Assembly: GCF_914484835.1 (NCBI RefSeq)
Contig: NZ_CAJZAR010000092.1
Location: 15,228-57,224 of the forward strand
Origin: Paraburkholderia tropica
GTDB taxonomy: Bacteria; Pseudomonadota; Gammaproteobacteria; Burkholderiales; Burkholderiaceae
Direction of reading: 5' to 3'
DNA: 41,997 nt
The translations under genes were made by a program, and so were the position numbers. The notes under the pieces are model-generated. The model saw nothing but the letters and a program-made list of their open reading frames with translations. It was not told the DNA's origin and did not search any database. Below are positions 35,401 to 41,997 of the stretch, one piece after another. Position 1 is the stretch's first letter, and every line of letters begins with the position of its first letter.

Positions 35401-36005
35401 TGGCGGCGCTGGACGAACTGGCCGCGGCGAAGGAGCGCAAGACCTTCCTCGACGCGCAGTCGGCCGACTTGACGAGCGCGATCGAAACGCTCGAAGACGC
35501 CATCCGCAAGATCGACCAGGAAACGCGCACGCTGCTGCAAGGCACGTTCGACGAAGTGAACAAGCATTTCGGCGATCTGTTCCCGCGTCTCTTTGGCGGC
35601 GGCCAGGCGAAGCTCATCATGACGGGCGACGAGATTCTCGACGCGGGCGTGCAGGTCATGGCGCAGCCGCCGGGCAAGAAGAACTCGACGATTCACCTGC
35701 TGTCGGGCGGCGAGAAGGCGCTGACCGCCACGGCGCTCGTGTTCGCGATGTTCCAGCTGAATCCGGCGCCGTTCTGTCTGCTGGACGAAGTGGACGCGCC
35801 GCTCGACGACGCCAATACGGAGCGTTTCGCCAATCTCGTGCGGGCGATGTCGGACAAGACGCAGTTCCTGTTCATCTCGCACAACAAGATTGCGATGGAA
35901 ATGGCCCAGCAACTGATCGGCGTGACGATGCAGGAGCAGGGTGTCTCGCGCATCGTGGCGGTCGACATGGAAACGGCTGCCGGTTTCGCACAGAATACGG
36001 TCTGA
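32487..36005 (+). CDS. smc: chromosome segregation protein SMC
   Basis: A full-length SMC of 1172 residues, the ATP-driven loop-forming condensin core. Walker A GPNGCGKS is at 31-38; coiled coil 170-500; hinge about 510-660; return coiled coil 670-1000. The ABC signature LSGGE is at 1072-1076, with Walker B FCLLDE at 1096-1101 and a D-loop/switch region to the end. The start is GTG 32487, giving the typical MRLTSIKLAGFKSFVD N-terminus. scpA and scpB are not in the window. zipA follows 111 bp later on the same strand, the usual betaproteobacterial order. Confidence 0.97.
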   Translation: MRLTSIKLAGFKSFVDPTHFQVPGQLVGVVGPNGCGKSNIIDAVRWVLGESRASELRGESMQDVIFNGSTARKPGSRASVELVFDNADGRAAGQWGQYAEIAVKRVLTRDGTSSYYINNLPARRRDIQDIFLGTGLGPRAYAIIGQGMIARIIEAKPEELRVFLEEAAGVSKYKERRRETENRLHDTRENLTRVEDIVRELSTNLDKLEGQAVVATKYRELQADGEEKQRMLWLLRKNEAAGEQQRQQRAIEQAQIDLERHTAQLREVEAQLETLRVAHYSASDAMQGAQGSLYEANAEVSRLEAEIKFIVESRNRVQAQIAALTAQREQWQVQAQKAQDDIEDAEEQLAMGEEKAAIAEEEATAKQEALPALENRWRDAQAQLNDERAGIARTEQALKLEAAHQRNADQMLQQLQQRHERLKSEEGGLDAPDEAQLEELRMQLAEQEEILRDAQDRLSDAQETVPRLDAERRAAHDRVQAENAQIHQFEARLAALKQLQENVQTEGKIQPWLERHELGALPRLWKKLHVEAGWETALEAVLRERLAALEVSNLDWVKAFASDAPPAKLAFYAPPLAGQTASAPAGLTPLLSLVRIDDAGLRAVLNEWLGTTFVANDLAEALAQRAQLPEGGAFVVKAGHSVSRVGVQLYAADTEQAGMLARQQEIENLTRQVRAQALLADEARSAVVRAEAAHTQAAQVLGEARQQADRATQRVHALQMDVLKLTQAHERYTARSTQIREELDEIRAQIEEQRALRAESETNFERHDGELAELQARFEDNQLAFEALDEELGAARNAARDLERAAGDARFAARNMAARIEELRRNIQIAHDQSERVAGSLEDARAELETINEQTAHTGLQDALEIRAEKEELLRNARAELDDLSAKLRAADETRLAAERALQPLRDRITELQLKEQAARLNGEQFVEQLQAAGVDEAALQEKLTPDLKPSYLQGEVTRINNAITALGPVNMAALDELAAAKERKTFLDAQSADLTSAIETLEDAIRKIDQETRTLLQGTFDEVNKHFGDLFPRLFGGGQAKLIMTGDEILDAGVQVMAQPPGKKNSTIHLLSGGEKALTATALVFAMFQLNPAPFCLLDEVDAPLDDANTERFANLVRAMSDKTQFLFISHNKIAMEMAQQLIGVTMQEQGVSRIVAVDMETAAGFAQNTV

Positions 36006-36063
36006 TTCGCGGGTTATTTCGCAGGTTAATTCGCGATCTGAATCGCGGTCTATATCGCTAGAC
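36004..36063. repeat. five degenerate 12-bp repeats at the smc stop codon
   Basis: Units gattcgcgggtt, atttcgcaggtt, aattcgcgatct, gaatcgcggtct and atatcgctagac follow each other from the last bases of the smc stop (36003-36005). Every unit keeps TCGC at the same place. The array occupies half of the smc-zipA gap. Confidence 0.8.
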
Positions 36064-36116
36064 AAGGACGGCGCGCGGCGCGCGCCGCCGGAAAAAGAAT
36101 TGCAGATGGAGCATGC

Positions 36117-37481
36117 ATGGATCAGTTGACTCTCGGGTTGATCGGCGCGGGTGCCGTGGTCGTCGGGGGCGTGGTGGTGTACAACGCCTGGCAAGGCGCC
36201 AAGGTGCGCCGGCGCATGCCGCGGCCGATGCCTGAAGAGGCGGTCGATACGCCGCTGGGCGGCGAACTCGAGGAACAGAGCCCGTTCATCGAGCCCGCCC
36301 GTGCGCCGTCGCGCCGCGAGCCTTCGCTCGCGGGCGGCGAGCTGGCCGAGGAGCGCATGGAGCCGGGCTTCGGCACGGCAGCGCCGGCCGATACGCCCGT
36401 GGACATTCAGGCGGAGAACACGTCGCCGAATGGTTTCCCCGAAGCCGAACAGGCGCAGGCTGAGGGCGAGGGCGGCGAGCCGGCCACGGTTGCTGCCGCC
36501 GCTGACGCGGCCGAGACGTCCGACGCAGAGCCCGTCGAAGCTGCCGAGAGCAAGGACGCCAAAGACTCGAAGGTCAGCAACGAAGCGAAGGACGCGAAAG
36601 CCGCCGAAGGCGAGCGTGTCGAGCCCGTGCTGCCCGCCGCGACGACCATTTCGTCGGCGCCGCCGGCCGTCGTGGACCGCCGCATCGACTGCATCGTGCC
36701 GATCCGGCTGGGTGCCGCGCTGCCCGGCGAACGTGTGATCCCGCTTGCGCAGCGCCTGCGCCGTGCGGGCAGCAAGCCGGTGCACATCGAAGGCAAGCCC
36801 GAGGGCGGCGACGGCTGGGAGCTGCTGCAAAACGGCGTGCGCTACGAGGAATTGCGCGCGGCGGCGCAGCTTGCGAACCGCAACGGCCCGCTCAACGAAC
36901 TGGAGTTTTCGGAGTTCGTGACGGGCGTGCAGCAGTTCGCTGACGGTGTGGACGGCTTGCCCGAATTCCCCGACATGATGGAAACGGTCGCGATGGCGCG
37001 CGAACTCGACGGCTTTGCCGCGCAGTGCGATGCGCAGCTGTCGATCAACGTGCTGTCGGACGGCGCGCCGTGGTCGGCGAACTACGTGCAGGCGGTGTCG
37101 GCGCAGGACGGCCTGCTGCTGTCGCGCGACGGCACGCGTTTCGTCAAGCTCGACGCCCGGCAGAGCCCGGTGTTCATGCTCCAGTTCGGCGACACCAACT
37201 TCCTGCGCGACGACCTCACCTACAAGGGCGGCCAGATGATCACGCTGATCCTCGACGTGCCGGTGGCCGACGAGGACATCCTGCCGTTCCGCCTGATGTG
37301 CGACTATGCGCGTTCGCTCGCGGAACGCATCGGCGGGCGCGTGGTGGACGACCAGCGTCGTCCGCTGCCTGAGTCGGTGTTGCAGAACATCGACAAGCAG
37401 CTCATGACGCTCTACGCAAAGCTCGAGCAGGCCGGCATTCCGGCGGGCTCGCCGGCCACGCGCCGGTTGTTCAGCCAGTAA
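36117..37481 (+). CDS. zipA: cell division protein ZipA
   Basis: A 454-residue inner-membrane division protein. An N-terminal membrane anchor (about 5-23) is followed at once by a basic stretch (KVRRRMPRP) that holds the cytoplasmic side. Next is a disordered linker about 160 residues long rich in Ala, Glu, Pro and Lys (about 35-190). The C-terminal ZipA FtsZ-binding domain spans about 200-450, containing CIVPIRLG, the MMETVAMARELDGFAAQCDAQL helix and the FRLMCDYARSLAERIGG helix. It tethers FtsZ to the membrane. The length exceeds E. coli ZipA (328) mainly in the linker. Position between smc and ligA is the conserved order. Confidence 0.9.
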   Translation: MDQLTLGLIGAGAVVVGGVVVYNAWQGAKVRRRMPRPMPEEAVDTPLGGELEEQSPFIEPARAPSRREPSLAGGELAEERMEPGFGTAAPADTPVDIQAENTSPNGFPEAEQAQAEGEGGEPATVAAAADAAETSDAEPVEAAESKDAKDSKVSNEAKDAKAAEGERVEPVLPAATTISSAPPAVVDRRIDCIVPIRLGAALPGERVIPLAQRLRRAGSKPVHIEGKPEGGDGWELLQNGVRYEELRAAAQLANRNGPLNELEFSEFVTGVQQFADGVDGLPEFPDMMETVAMARELDGFAAQCDAQLSINVLSDGAPWSANYVQAVSAQDGLLLSRDGTRFVKLDARQSPVFMLQFGDTNFLRDDLTYKGGQMITLILDVPVADEDILPFRLMCDYARSLAERIGGRVVDDQRRPLPESVLQNIDKQLMTLYAKLEQAGIPAGSPATRRLFSQ

Positions 37482-37505
37482 GGGCTGACGCAACGAGACC
37501 GCGAA

Positions 37506-37540
37506 AGGCGCGGCGCTGTCAGGGCGCCGCGCCTTTTTTG
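37506..37540 (+). terminator. rho-independent terminator after zipA
   Basis: A perfect 11-bp GC stem (37506-37516 with 37524-37534), seven-base loop, then TTTTTT. It separates the smc-zipA unit from ligA. Confidence 0.93.
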
Positions 37541-37715
37541 CGTTCTGGGCGTGCCGTATGCACGTGGGCGGCAGAAGCGGCCCGGCTCGCGCGCCAGGCG
37601 TGGGACAGGGATTCGGGAGGGGCATGGGTGATGCGCTGGACGCGGCTCGCGCTCGGGTTGCGGTGCCTTCAAGGTCGCATCGGCGCGGGCGTTCGTCAAT
37701 GCATCCGGCCCAACG

Positions 37716-37731
37716 TTAGCCGTTCGGCCAG
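37716..37731. promoter_or_regulatory. TTAGCCG-TT-CGGCCAG element upstream of ligA
   Basis: Same architecture as the inverted repeats before glutathione peroxidase (23679-23706): seven-base arms around a two-base centre. A variant with G-to-A changes, TTAGCCATTCAGCCGA, follows 72 bp later (37788-37803). Confidence 0.55.
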
Positions 37732-37825
37732 GAGTTTCGGGCGTCGCGTTCGGCGGCGCACGAAACAGGCGTGAAGTTGGCGCGACGTTAGCCATTCAGC
37801 CGATGCGACACAGGCGGCTTCCTGA

Positions 37826-37831
37826 GATAAT
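37826..37831 (+). promoter_or_regulatory. -10 element, ligA
   Basis: GATAAT preceded by TGA, an extended -10-like context, 38 bases before the ligA ATG. No clear -35. Confidence 0.4.
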
Positions 37832-37868
37832 CTGACTCCGAAATCACTTGTCAGAAACCGTCTCCAGC

Positions 37869-39929
37869 ATGGTCCGTCATCCCGCCCGTCCCTCCGAAGC
37901 ATCCCCCGCGACCGAGCGCGCGGCGTGGCTGCGCGCCGAACTCGAGCGCGCCAATCACGCGTACTACGTGCTCGACCAGCCGGAGCTGCCCGACGCGGAA
38001 TACGACACGCTGTTCCGAGAGCTTCAGGCCATCGAAGCCGAGCATCCCGATCTCATCACGCCCGATTCGCCCACGCAGCGCGTCGGCGGCGAGGCGTCCG
38101 AGGGTTTCGAGCAGGTCGTCCACGACGTGCCGATGCTCTCGCTCAACAACGGTTTCGCCGACGAGGACATCGCCGCATTCGACAAGCGCGTGCACGACAC
38201 GCTCGGCAAGCCCGAGGACGAGCAGGTCGACTATGCGTGCGAGCTCAAGTTCGACGGCTTGGCTATTTCGCTGCGCTATGTCGACGGCGTGTTCGTGCAG
38301 GCGTCCACGCGCGGCGACGGCACGACCGGCGAGAACGTCACCGAGAACGTGCGCACGATCCGCTCGCTGCCGCTGCGCTTGAAGGGCACGCGCGTGCCGA
38401 AGTTGCTCGACGTGCGCGGCGAAGTGCTGATGTTTCGCCGCGACTTCGCGCGCATGAACGAGCGCCAGCGCGAGGCCGGCCAGAAGGAGTTTGCGAACCC
38501 GCGCAACGCGGCCGCGGGCAGCCTGCGCCAGCTCGATTCGAAGATCACGGCGCAGCGTCCGCTGTCGTTTTTCGCGTATGGCATTGGCGTCCTCGAAGGC
38601 GAGCCGATGCCGGCCACGCATAGCGAACTGCTCGACTGGTACGCGGAAATGGGTCTGCCGGTGAACAGCGAGCGTGCGGTCGCGAAGGGCGCGCAGGGTT
38701 TGCTCGACTTCTTCCGCGCGGTCGGCGAGAAGCGCGAGAGCCTGCCGTACGACATCGACGGCGTGGTCTACAAGGTCAACCGCCGCGACGAGCAGGACGC
38801 GCTCGGTTTCGTCTCGCGCGCGCCGCGCTTCGCGCTCGCGCACAAGTTCCCGGCGCAGGAAGCGCTCACGAAGCTGCTGGCGATCGATGTGCAGGTGGGC
38901 CGTACCGGGGCCATCACGCCGGTCGCGCGGCTCGAGCCGGTGTTCGTGGGCGGCGCGACCGTCACGAACGCGACGCTGCATAACGAAGACGAAGTGCGCC
39001 GCAAGGACATCCGTATCGGCGACACGGTCATCGTGCGACGCGCCGGCGATGTGATTCCCGAAGTGGTGAGCGCGCTGCTCGATCGCCGTCCGGCCGACGC
39101 AGCCGAGTTCGTCATGCCGACCGAATGTCCGGTGTGCGGCTCGCGCATCGAGCGTCTGCCCGACGAGGCCATTGCACGTTGCTCGGGCGGCCTGTTCTGT
39201 CCGGCGCAGCGCAAGCAGGCGCTCTGGCATTTCGCGCAGCGGCGCGCGCTCGACATCGACGGTCTGGGTGAGAAGATCATCGATCAGCTCGTCGAGCAGA
39301 ATCTCGTGCGCACGCCCGCCGATCTGTTCAATCTGGGCTTCGCCACGCTCGCGGAACTGGACCGCATGGCCGAAAAATCGGCGCAAAACCTGCTCGATTC
39401 GCTCGAAAAAGCCAAGTCGACCACGCTCGCGCGCTTTATTTATGCGTTGGGCATACGTCAGGTGGGCGAGTCCACCGCGAAGGATCTGGCCAAATACTTC
39501 GGCTCGCTCGATCCCATCATGGACGCGAGCATCGAGCAGCTGCTCGACGTGAAGGACGTGGGGCCGATCGTGGCGGAATCGATCCACCAGTTCTTTGCGG
39601 AAGAACATAACCGCACGGTGATCGAGCAACTGCGCGCGCCCGGCAAGGTCACATGGCCTGAAGGTCCGCCTGCGCCGAAAGCGCCGGTCGGCGTGCTCGC
39701 GGGCAAGACGGTGGTGCTCACGGGCACGTTGCCCACGCTCACGCGCGACGAGGCGAAAGAGATGCTGGAAGCGGCTGGCGCGAAGGTGGCCGGCTCGGTG
39801 TCGAAGAAGACCGACTACGTGGTGGCGGGTGCCGACGCGGGCAGCAAGCTTGCGAAAGCCGAGGAACTCGGCGTGCCGGTGCTCGACGAGGATGGGTTGC
39901 ACAAGCTCCTGGAGGGGCAAACAACATGA
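37869..39929 (+). CDS. ligA: NAD-dependent DNA ligase LigA
   Basis: A 686-residue NAD+-dependent replicative DNA ligase. The adenylated lysine is K127 in CELKFDG. Upstream is the Ia domain (LRAELERANHAYYVLDQPELPDAEYD), and downstream the OB fold with GRTGAITPVARLEPV. The four-cysteine zinc finger is TECPVCG...ARCSGGLFCP. Helix-hairpin-helix repeats (LDIDGLGEKIIDQLVEQ, YALGIRQVGEST) and the C-terminal BRCT domain (about 600-680) complete the enzyme. ATG 37869 is chosen; TTG 37848 in frame would add seven residues. The stop overlaps the def start by four bases (ATGA), so the two genes are coupled. Confidence 0.97.
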   Translation: MVRHPARPSEASPATERAAWLRAELERANHAYYVLDQPELPDAEYDTLFRELQAIEAEHPDLITPDSPTQRVGGEASEGFEQVVHDVPMLSLNNGFADEDIAAFDKRVHDTLGKPEDEQVDYACELKFDGLAISLRYVDGVFVQASTRGDGTTGENVTENVRTIRSLPLRLKGTRVPKLLDVRGEVLMFRRDFARMNERQREAGQKEFANPRNAAAGSLRQLDSKITAQRPLSFFAYGIGVLEGEPMPATHSELLDWYAEMGLPVNSERAVAKGAQGLLDFFRAVGEKRESLPYDIDGVVYKVNRRDEQDALGFVSRAPRFALAHKFPAQEALTKLLAIDVQVGRTGAITPVARLEPVFVGGATVTNATLHNEDEVRRKDIRIGDTVIVRRAGDVIPEVVSALLDRRPADAAEFVMPTECPVCGSRIERLPDEAIARCSGGLFCPAQRKQALWHFAQRRALDIDGLGEKIIDQLVEQNLVRTPADLFNLGFATLAELDRMAEKSAQNLLDSLEKAKSTTLARFIYALGIRQVGESTAKDLAKYFGSLDPIMDASIEQLLDVKDVGPIVAESIHQFFAEEHNRTVIEQLRAPGKVTWPEGPPAPKAPVGVLAGKTVVLTGTLPTLTRDEAKEMLEAAGAKVAGSVSKKTDYVVAGADAGSKLAKAEELGVPVLDEDGLHKLLEGQTT

Positions 39930-40459
39930 TTCGCGAAATTCTCAGGATGGGCGATCCGCGCCTGCTCGGTATCGCCAGACCCGTTGATCATTTCGATACG
40001 CCCGAGTTGCACGAACTGATCGCCGACATGTTCGACACCATGCACGCCGCGAACGGCGCGGGTCTCGCCGCGCCGCAGATCGGCGTCGACCTGCAGGTGG
40101 TGATCTTCGGTTTCGAGCAGAACGAGCGTTATCCCGAGGCGCCGGCGGTGCCGCAAACCGTGCTGATCAATCCGGTCATCCATCCGCTCTCGCACGACAT
40201 GGAAGAGGGCTGGGAAGGCTGTCTGTCGGTGCCCGGCCTGCGCGGCGCGGTGAGTCGCTACTCGATGATCCGCTACAACGGCTTCGATCAGTACGGCACG
40301 CCGATCGAACGCGTCGCGGAAGGTTTCCATGCGCGCGTGGTGCAGCATGAATGCGATCACCTGATCGGCAAGCTGTATCCGATGCGTATCACCGACTTCT
40401 CGAAGTTCGGCTTCACGGACATCCTGTTCCCGAATCTCGATCCGAATAGCGACGATTGA
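39926..40459 (+). CDS. def: peptide deformylase
   Basis: A 177-residue metalloenzyme that removes the N-formyl group of new proteins. The three motifs are complete: GAGLAAPQIG (44-53), EGCLS with metal ligand C99, and QHECDHL with H141, E142 and H145. Its ATG overlaps the ligA stop. In most bacteria def pairs with fmt; here fmt is absent, so a further def-fmt pair may exist elsewhere in this genome (an inference). A strong terminator follows 60 bp later. Confidence 0.95.
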   Translation: MIREILRMGDPRLLGIARPVDHFDTPELHELIADMFDTMHAANGAGLAAPQIGVDLQVVIFGFEQNERYPEAPAVPQTVLINPVIHPLSHDMEEGWEGCLSVPGLRGAVSRYSMIRYNGFDQYGTPIERVAEGFHARVVQHECDHLIGKLYPMRITDFSKFGFTDILFPNLDPNSDD

Positions 40460-40519
40460 CGCGCGCGAGGCGCTTGATGGGCCTCGCTTTGGCCGTTGCC
40501 CGCCTATCGGGACGCAAAT

Positions 40520-40548
40520 AAAAACGGGAGCCAGTGGCTCCCGTTTTT
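40520..40548 (+). terminator. bidirectional terminator between def and rluB
   Basis: A perfect 13-bp stem (40520-40532 with 40536-40548), three-base loop, T run on the right and A run on the left. It serves both convergent genes. Confidence 0.95.
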
Positions 40549-40583
40549 CATGGCTGGCGGTTCAGGCCGAACCGCGTTGCGTG

Positions 40584-41997
40584 TCAGAACCCTTCGTCGG
40601 CGGACAGATAGCGCCACTGGCCTTGCGGCAGCGCGCCGAGCACCACGCGTCCCATGCGCACGCGCTTGAGGCCGACGACGTGCAGGCCGACCAGTTCGCA
40701 CATGCGACGGATCTGGCGCTTCTTGCCTTCGCGCAGCACGAAACGCAGCTGTTCGCCGTTCTGCCAGCTGACTTCGGCGGGCTTGAGCGGCACGTCGTCG
40801 AGCGACAGGCCGTGGCACAGTTTTGCGAGCAGATCGGCCGGGAAGTGGCGGTCGACTTCGGTCTCGACGTCGCCATAGGTGACGCGCACGAGGTATTCCT
40901 TGTCGATGTCCGAGCTTTCGCCGATCAACTGCTTCGCGACGCGGCCGTCCTGGGTCAGGACGAGCAGGCCGGTCGAGTCGATGTCGAGACGGCCTGCCGG
41001 CGCGAGCGTGCGCAGATGCTGCGCGGAGAAGCGGATGCCCGAACGGTCGCCGTCCCAGTGGTTGTCACTGGTGATGAGCGTCACGGCGGGTTCGTAGCCG
41101 TCTTCGGCCTGACCCGACACGTAGCCGACGGGCTTGTGCAGCAGGATCGTCACCTGGCGCGCCTGGGCGGCGAGGGCAGCGGGATCGACTTCGATGCGCT
41201 GCTCGGGCGTGACCTTGGCGCCGAGTGTGTCGACGACTTCACCGTCGACGAAGACCCAGCCTTTTTCGATCCACTCGTCGGCTTCGCGGCGCGAGCACAG
41301 GCCGAGTTCCGACATGCGCTTGGAGAGGCGCATCGCGTTGTCGCCGTCGACTTCGGCGCGCGCCGCGCGTTGCGGGGCGGCACGGTCGCTGCTATCGGCG
41401 TCGCGGCGCGGACCCTTGTCGAAGGATTTGCGCGCGGGCGCGCCGTCACGCTCGCCCCACGACGACTTCACGGGACGTGCGGAACCGCGGTCTTCGCGCG
41501 GACGGAATTCGCGGCGGTCGTTGCCTTCGTCGCGGCGCTGGAAGGGACGGCGTTCGCCGTTTTCGTCGCGCGGACGGAATTCACGACGGTCGCCGCCTTC
41601 GTCACGACGCTGGAACGGACGACGTTCGCCACCTTCATCGCGTCGTTGGAACGGACGGCGTTCGCCGCCTTCCTCGCGCGGACGGAATTCGCGACGCTCG
41701 CCGCCTTCGTCACGGCGTTGGAACGGGCGACGCTCGCCACCTTCATCACGTCGCTGGAACGGACGGCGGTCGCCGCCTTCCTCGCGCGGACGGAATTCAC
41801 GACGCTCGCCGCCTTCGTCACGGCGTTGGAACGGGCGACGTTCGCCACCTTCATCGCGTCGTTGGAACGGACGGCGTTCGCCACCGTCCTCACGTGGACG
41901 GAATTCACGACGCTCACCACCTTCGTCACGGCGTTGGAACGGACGGCGTTCGCCACCCTCATCGCGTCGCTGGAACGAACGGCGTTCGCCGCCTTCC
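40584..41997 (-). CDS. rluB: 23S rRNA pseudouridine synthase RluB, N-terminus beyond window
   Basis: A partial gene; 470 residues are in the window and the frame stays open to the edge. Residues encoded by about 40584-41340 form a RsuA/RluB-type pseudouridine synthase. It begins with an S4 RNA-binding domain (RLSKRMSELGLCSRREADEWIEKG), then the catalytic GRLDIDSTGLLVLTQDG motif with its aspartate, and ends with the EGKKRQIRRMCELVGLHV segment. It likely isomerises U2605 of 23S rRNA. Upstream, about 170 residues are tandem 12-residue repeats such as GGERRPFQRRDE and GGERREFRPREE. A GTG at 41471 could make a shorter protein. RluB in this bacterial group often has a long charged N-terminus. Confidence 0.9.
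   Translation of the reverse strand, partial: EGGERRSFQRRDEGGERRPFQRRDEGGERREFRPREDGGERRPFQRRDEGGERRPFQRRDEGGERREFRPREEGGDRRPFQRRDEGGERRPFQRRDEGGERREFRPREEGGERRPFQRRDEGGERRPFQRRDEGGDRREFRPRDENGERRPFQRRDEGNDRREFRPREDRGSARPVKSSWGERDGAPARKSFDKGPRRDADSSDRAAPQRAARAEVDGDNAMRLSKRMSELGLCSRREADEWIEKGWVFVDGEVVDTLGAKVTPEQRIEVDPAALAAQARQVTILLHKPVGYVSGQAEDGYEPAVTLITSDNHWDGDRSGIRFSAQHLRTLAPAGRLDIDSTGLLVLTQDGRVAKQLIGESSDIDKEYLVRVTYGDVETEVDRHFPADLLAKLCHGLSLDDVPLKPAEVSWQNGEQLRFVLREGKKRQIRRMCELVGLHVVGLKRVRMGRVVLGALPQGQWRYLSADEGF
41490..41997 (-). repeat. 36-bp coding repeats (108-bp higher order) in rluB
   Basis: About fourteen 36-bp units in frame with rluB, each encoding a 12-residue block GGERR-[PE]-F-[QR]-[RP]-R-[DE]-E. 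Two 'PFQRRDE' units alternate with one 'EFRPREE' unit, giving a 36-residue period. Units nearest the S4 domain are more degenerate (EN, GN variants). The array continues past the window. Arg and acidic residues dominate, so the segment is probably disordered. Confidence 0.92.

Larger units (their letters stand above)
37541..37868 (+). promoter_or_regulatory. ligA upstream region
   Basis: About 330 bp with no gene. Its right half carries two related 16-bp elements (37716-37731 and 37788-37803) and a -10-like GATAAT (37826-37831). The -10 would place the transcript start near 37838, about 30 bases before the ligA ATG. The left half (37541-37710) shows no further structure. Confidence 0.5.

Noticed and set aside
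32523..37625. A stop-free 1,700-codon frame on the minus strand across smc and zipA
   Set aside because: It is the complement of two clear genes with complete motifs. GC-rich third positions remove stop codons from one antisense frame; the translation has no recognisable domain and is biased to Arg, Val and His.
37851..39920. A 689-codon antisense frame over ligA
   Set aside because: Same cause; ligA on the plus strand has all ligase motifs, and the antisense translation is low-complexity without family features.
41468..41962. A second repeat-like minus-strand frame (Val/Ala/Ser-rich) over the rluB repeats
   Set aside because: It is another reading frame of the same 36-bp repeats. The frame joined to the S4 and catalytic domains is the real one.
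41490..41997. Regular repeats as a CRISPR array
   Set aside because: Units are contiguous, in frame with rluB and differ by codon-level changes; there are no unique spacers.

Overview
The window is about 42 kb of GC-rich chromosomal DNA whose gene content and order point to a betaproteobacterium of the Burkholderiaceae, close to Burkholderia, Paraburkholderia or Caballeronia. The reasons are the smc-zipA-ligA cluster, the dapC-dapD-yffB-dapE-prmB order, an RluB with a long Arg/Glu/Asp-rich N-terminal extension, a small DUF2866-like protein, and GC-rich third codon positions that leave very long false antisense frames. No insertion sequence, prophage, rRNA operon, CRISPR array or replication origin was seen. 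It reads as core chromosome with a few unusual proteins and repeats.

Region 1 (1-8.4 kb). It opens with the 3' end of a tRNA and its terminator. Then come a GNAT acetyltransferase, an AraC-type regulator and a gamma-glutamylcyclotransferase-like protein. A carbon block follows: malate synthase A (aceB), an L-2-haloacid dehalogenase just upstream of it on the same strand, a divergent LysR regulator, a universal stress protein, and isocitrate lyase (aceA). Both glyoxylate-shunt enzymes are therefore within 6 kb, and between them lies a dehalogenase that could make glycolate from haloacetate and so feed the shunt.

Region 2 (8.4-20.2 kb). RhlE-type DEAD-box helicase with a long leader; acyl-CoA-binding protein; a tightly overlapped tsaB-rimI-type 4 uracil-DNA glycosylase-DUF1853 run (tRNA modification, protein acetylation, base-excision repair and a possible PD-(D/E)XK protein); thiD and lplT; then alr, radA and a DUF2866-like small protein.

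Region 3 (20.2-26 kb). A CaiB/BaiF protein with racemase-like residues and an odd Gln/Asn/Ala-rich tail, an ABC-F ATPase (YheS type), glutathione peroxidase and a cardiolipin synthase.

Region 4 (25.9-30.7 kb). Lysine/diaminopimelate operon on the minus strand: dapC, dapD, yffB, dapE and prmB, with a terminator-like hairpin between yffB and dapE.

Region 5 (31-42 kb). An EamA transporter with a hydrophilic tail, then the smc-zipA and ligA-def genes (chromosome organisation, division, DNA ligation, protein maturation). Last is rluB on the minus strand, whose tandem-repeat N-terminus runs off the right edge.

No wholly new system is evident. The best leads are the dehalogenase/glyoxylate block, the DUF1853 protein coupled to a uracil-DNA glycosylase, a CTAGCCG-type inverted repeat upstream of two unrelated genes, and several low-complexity protein tails.
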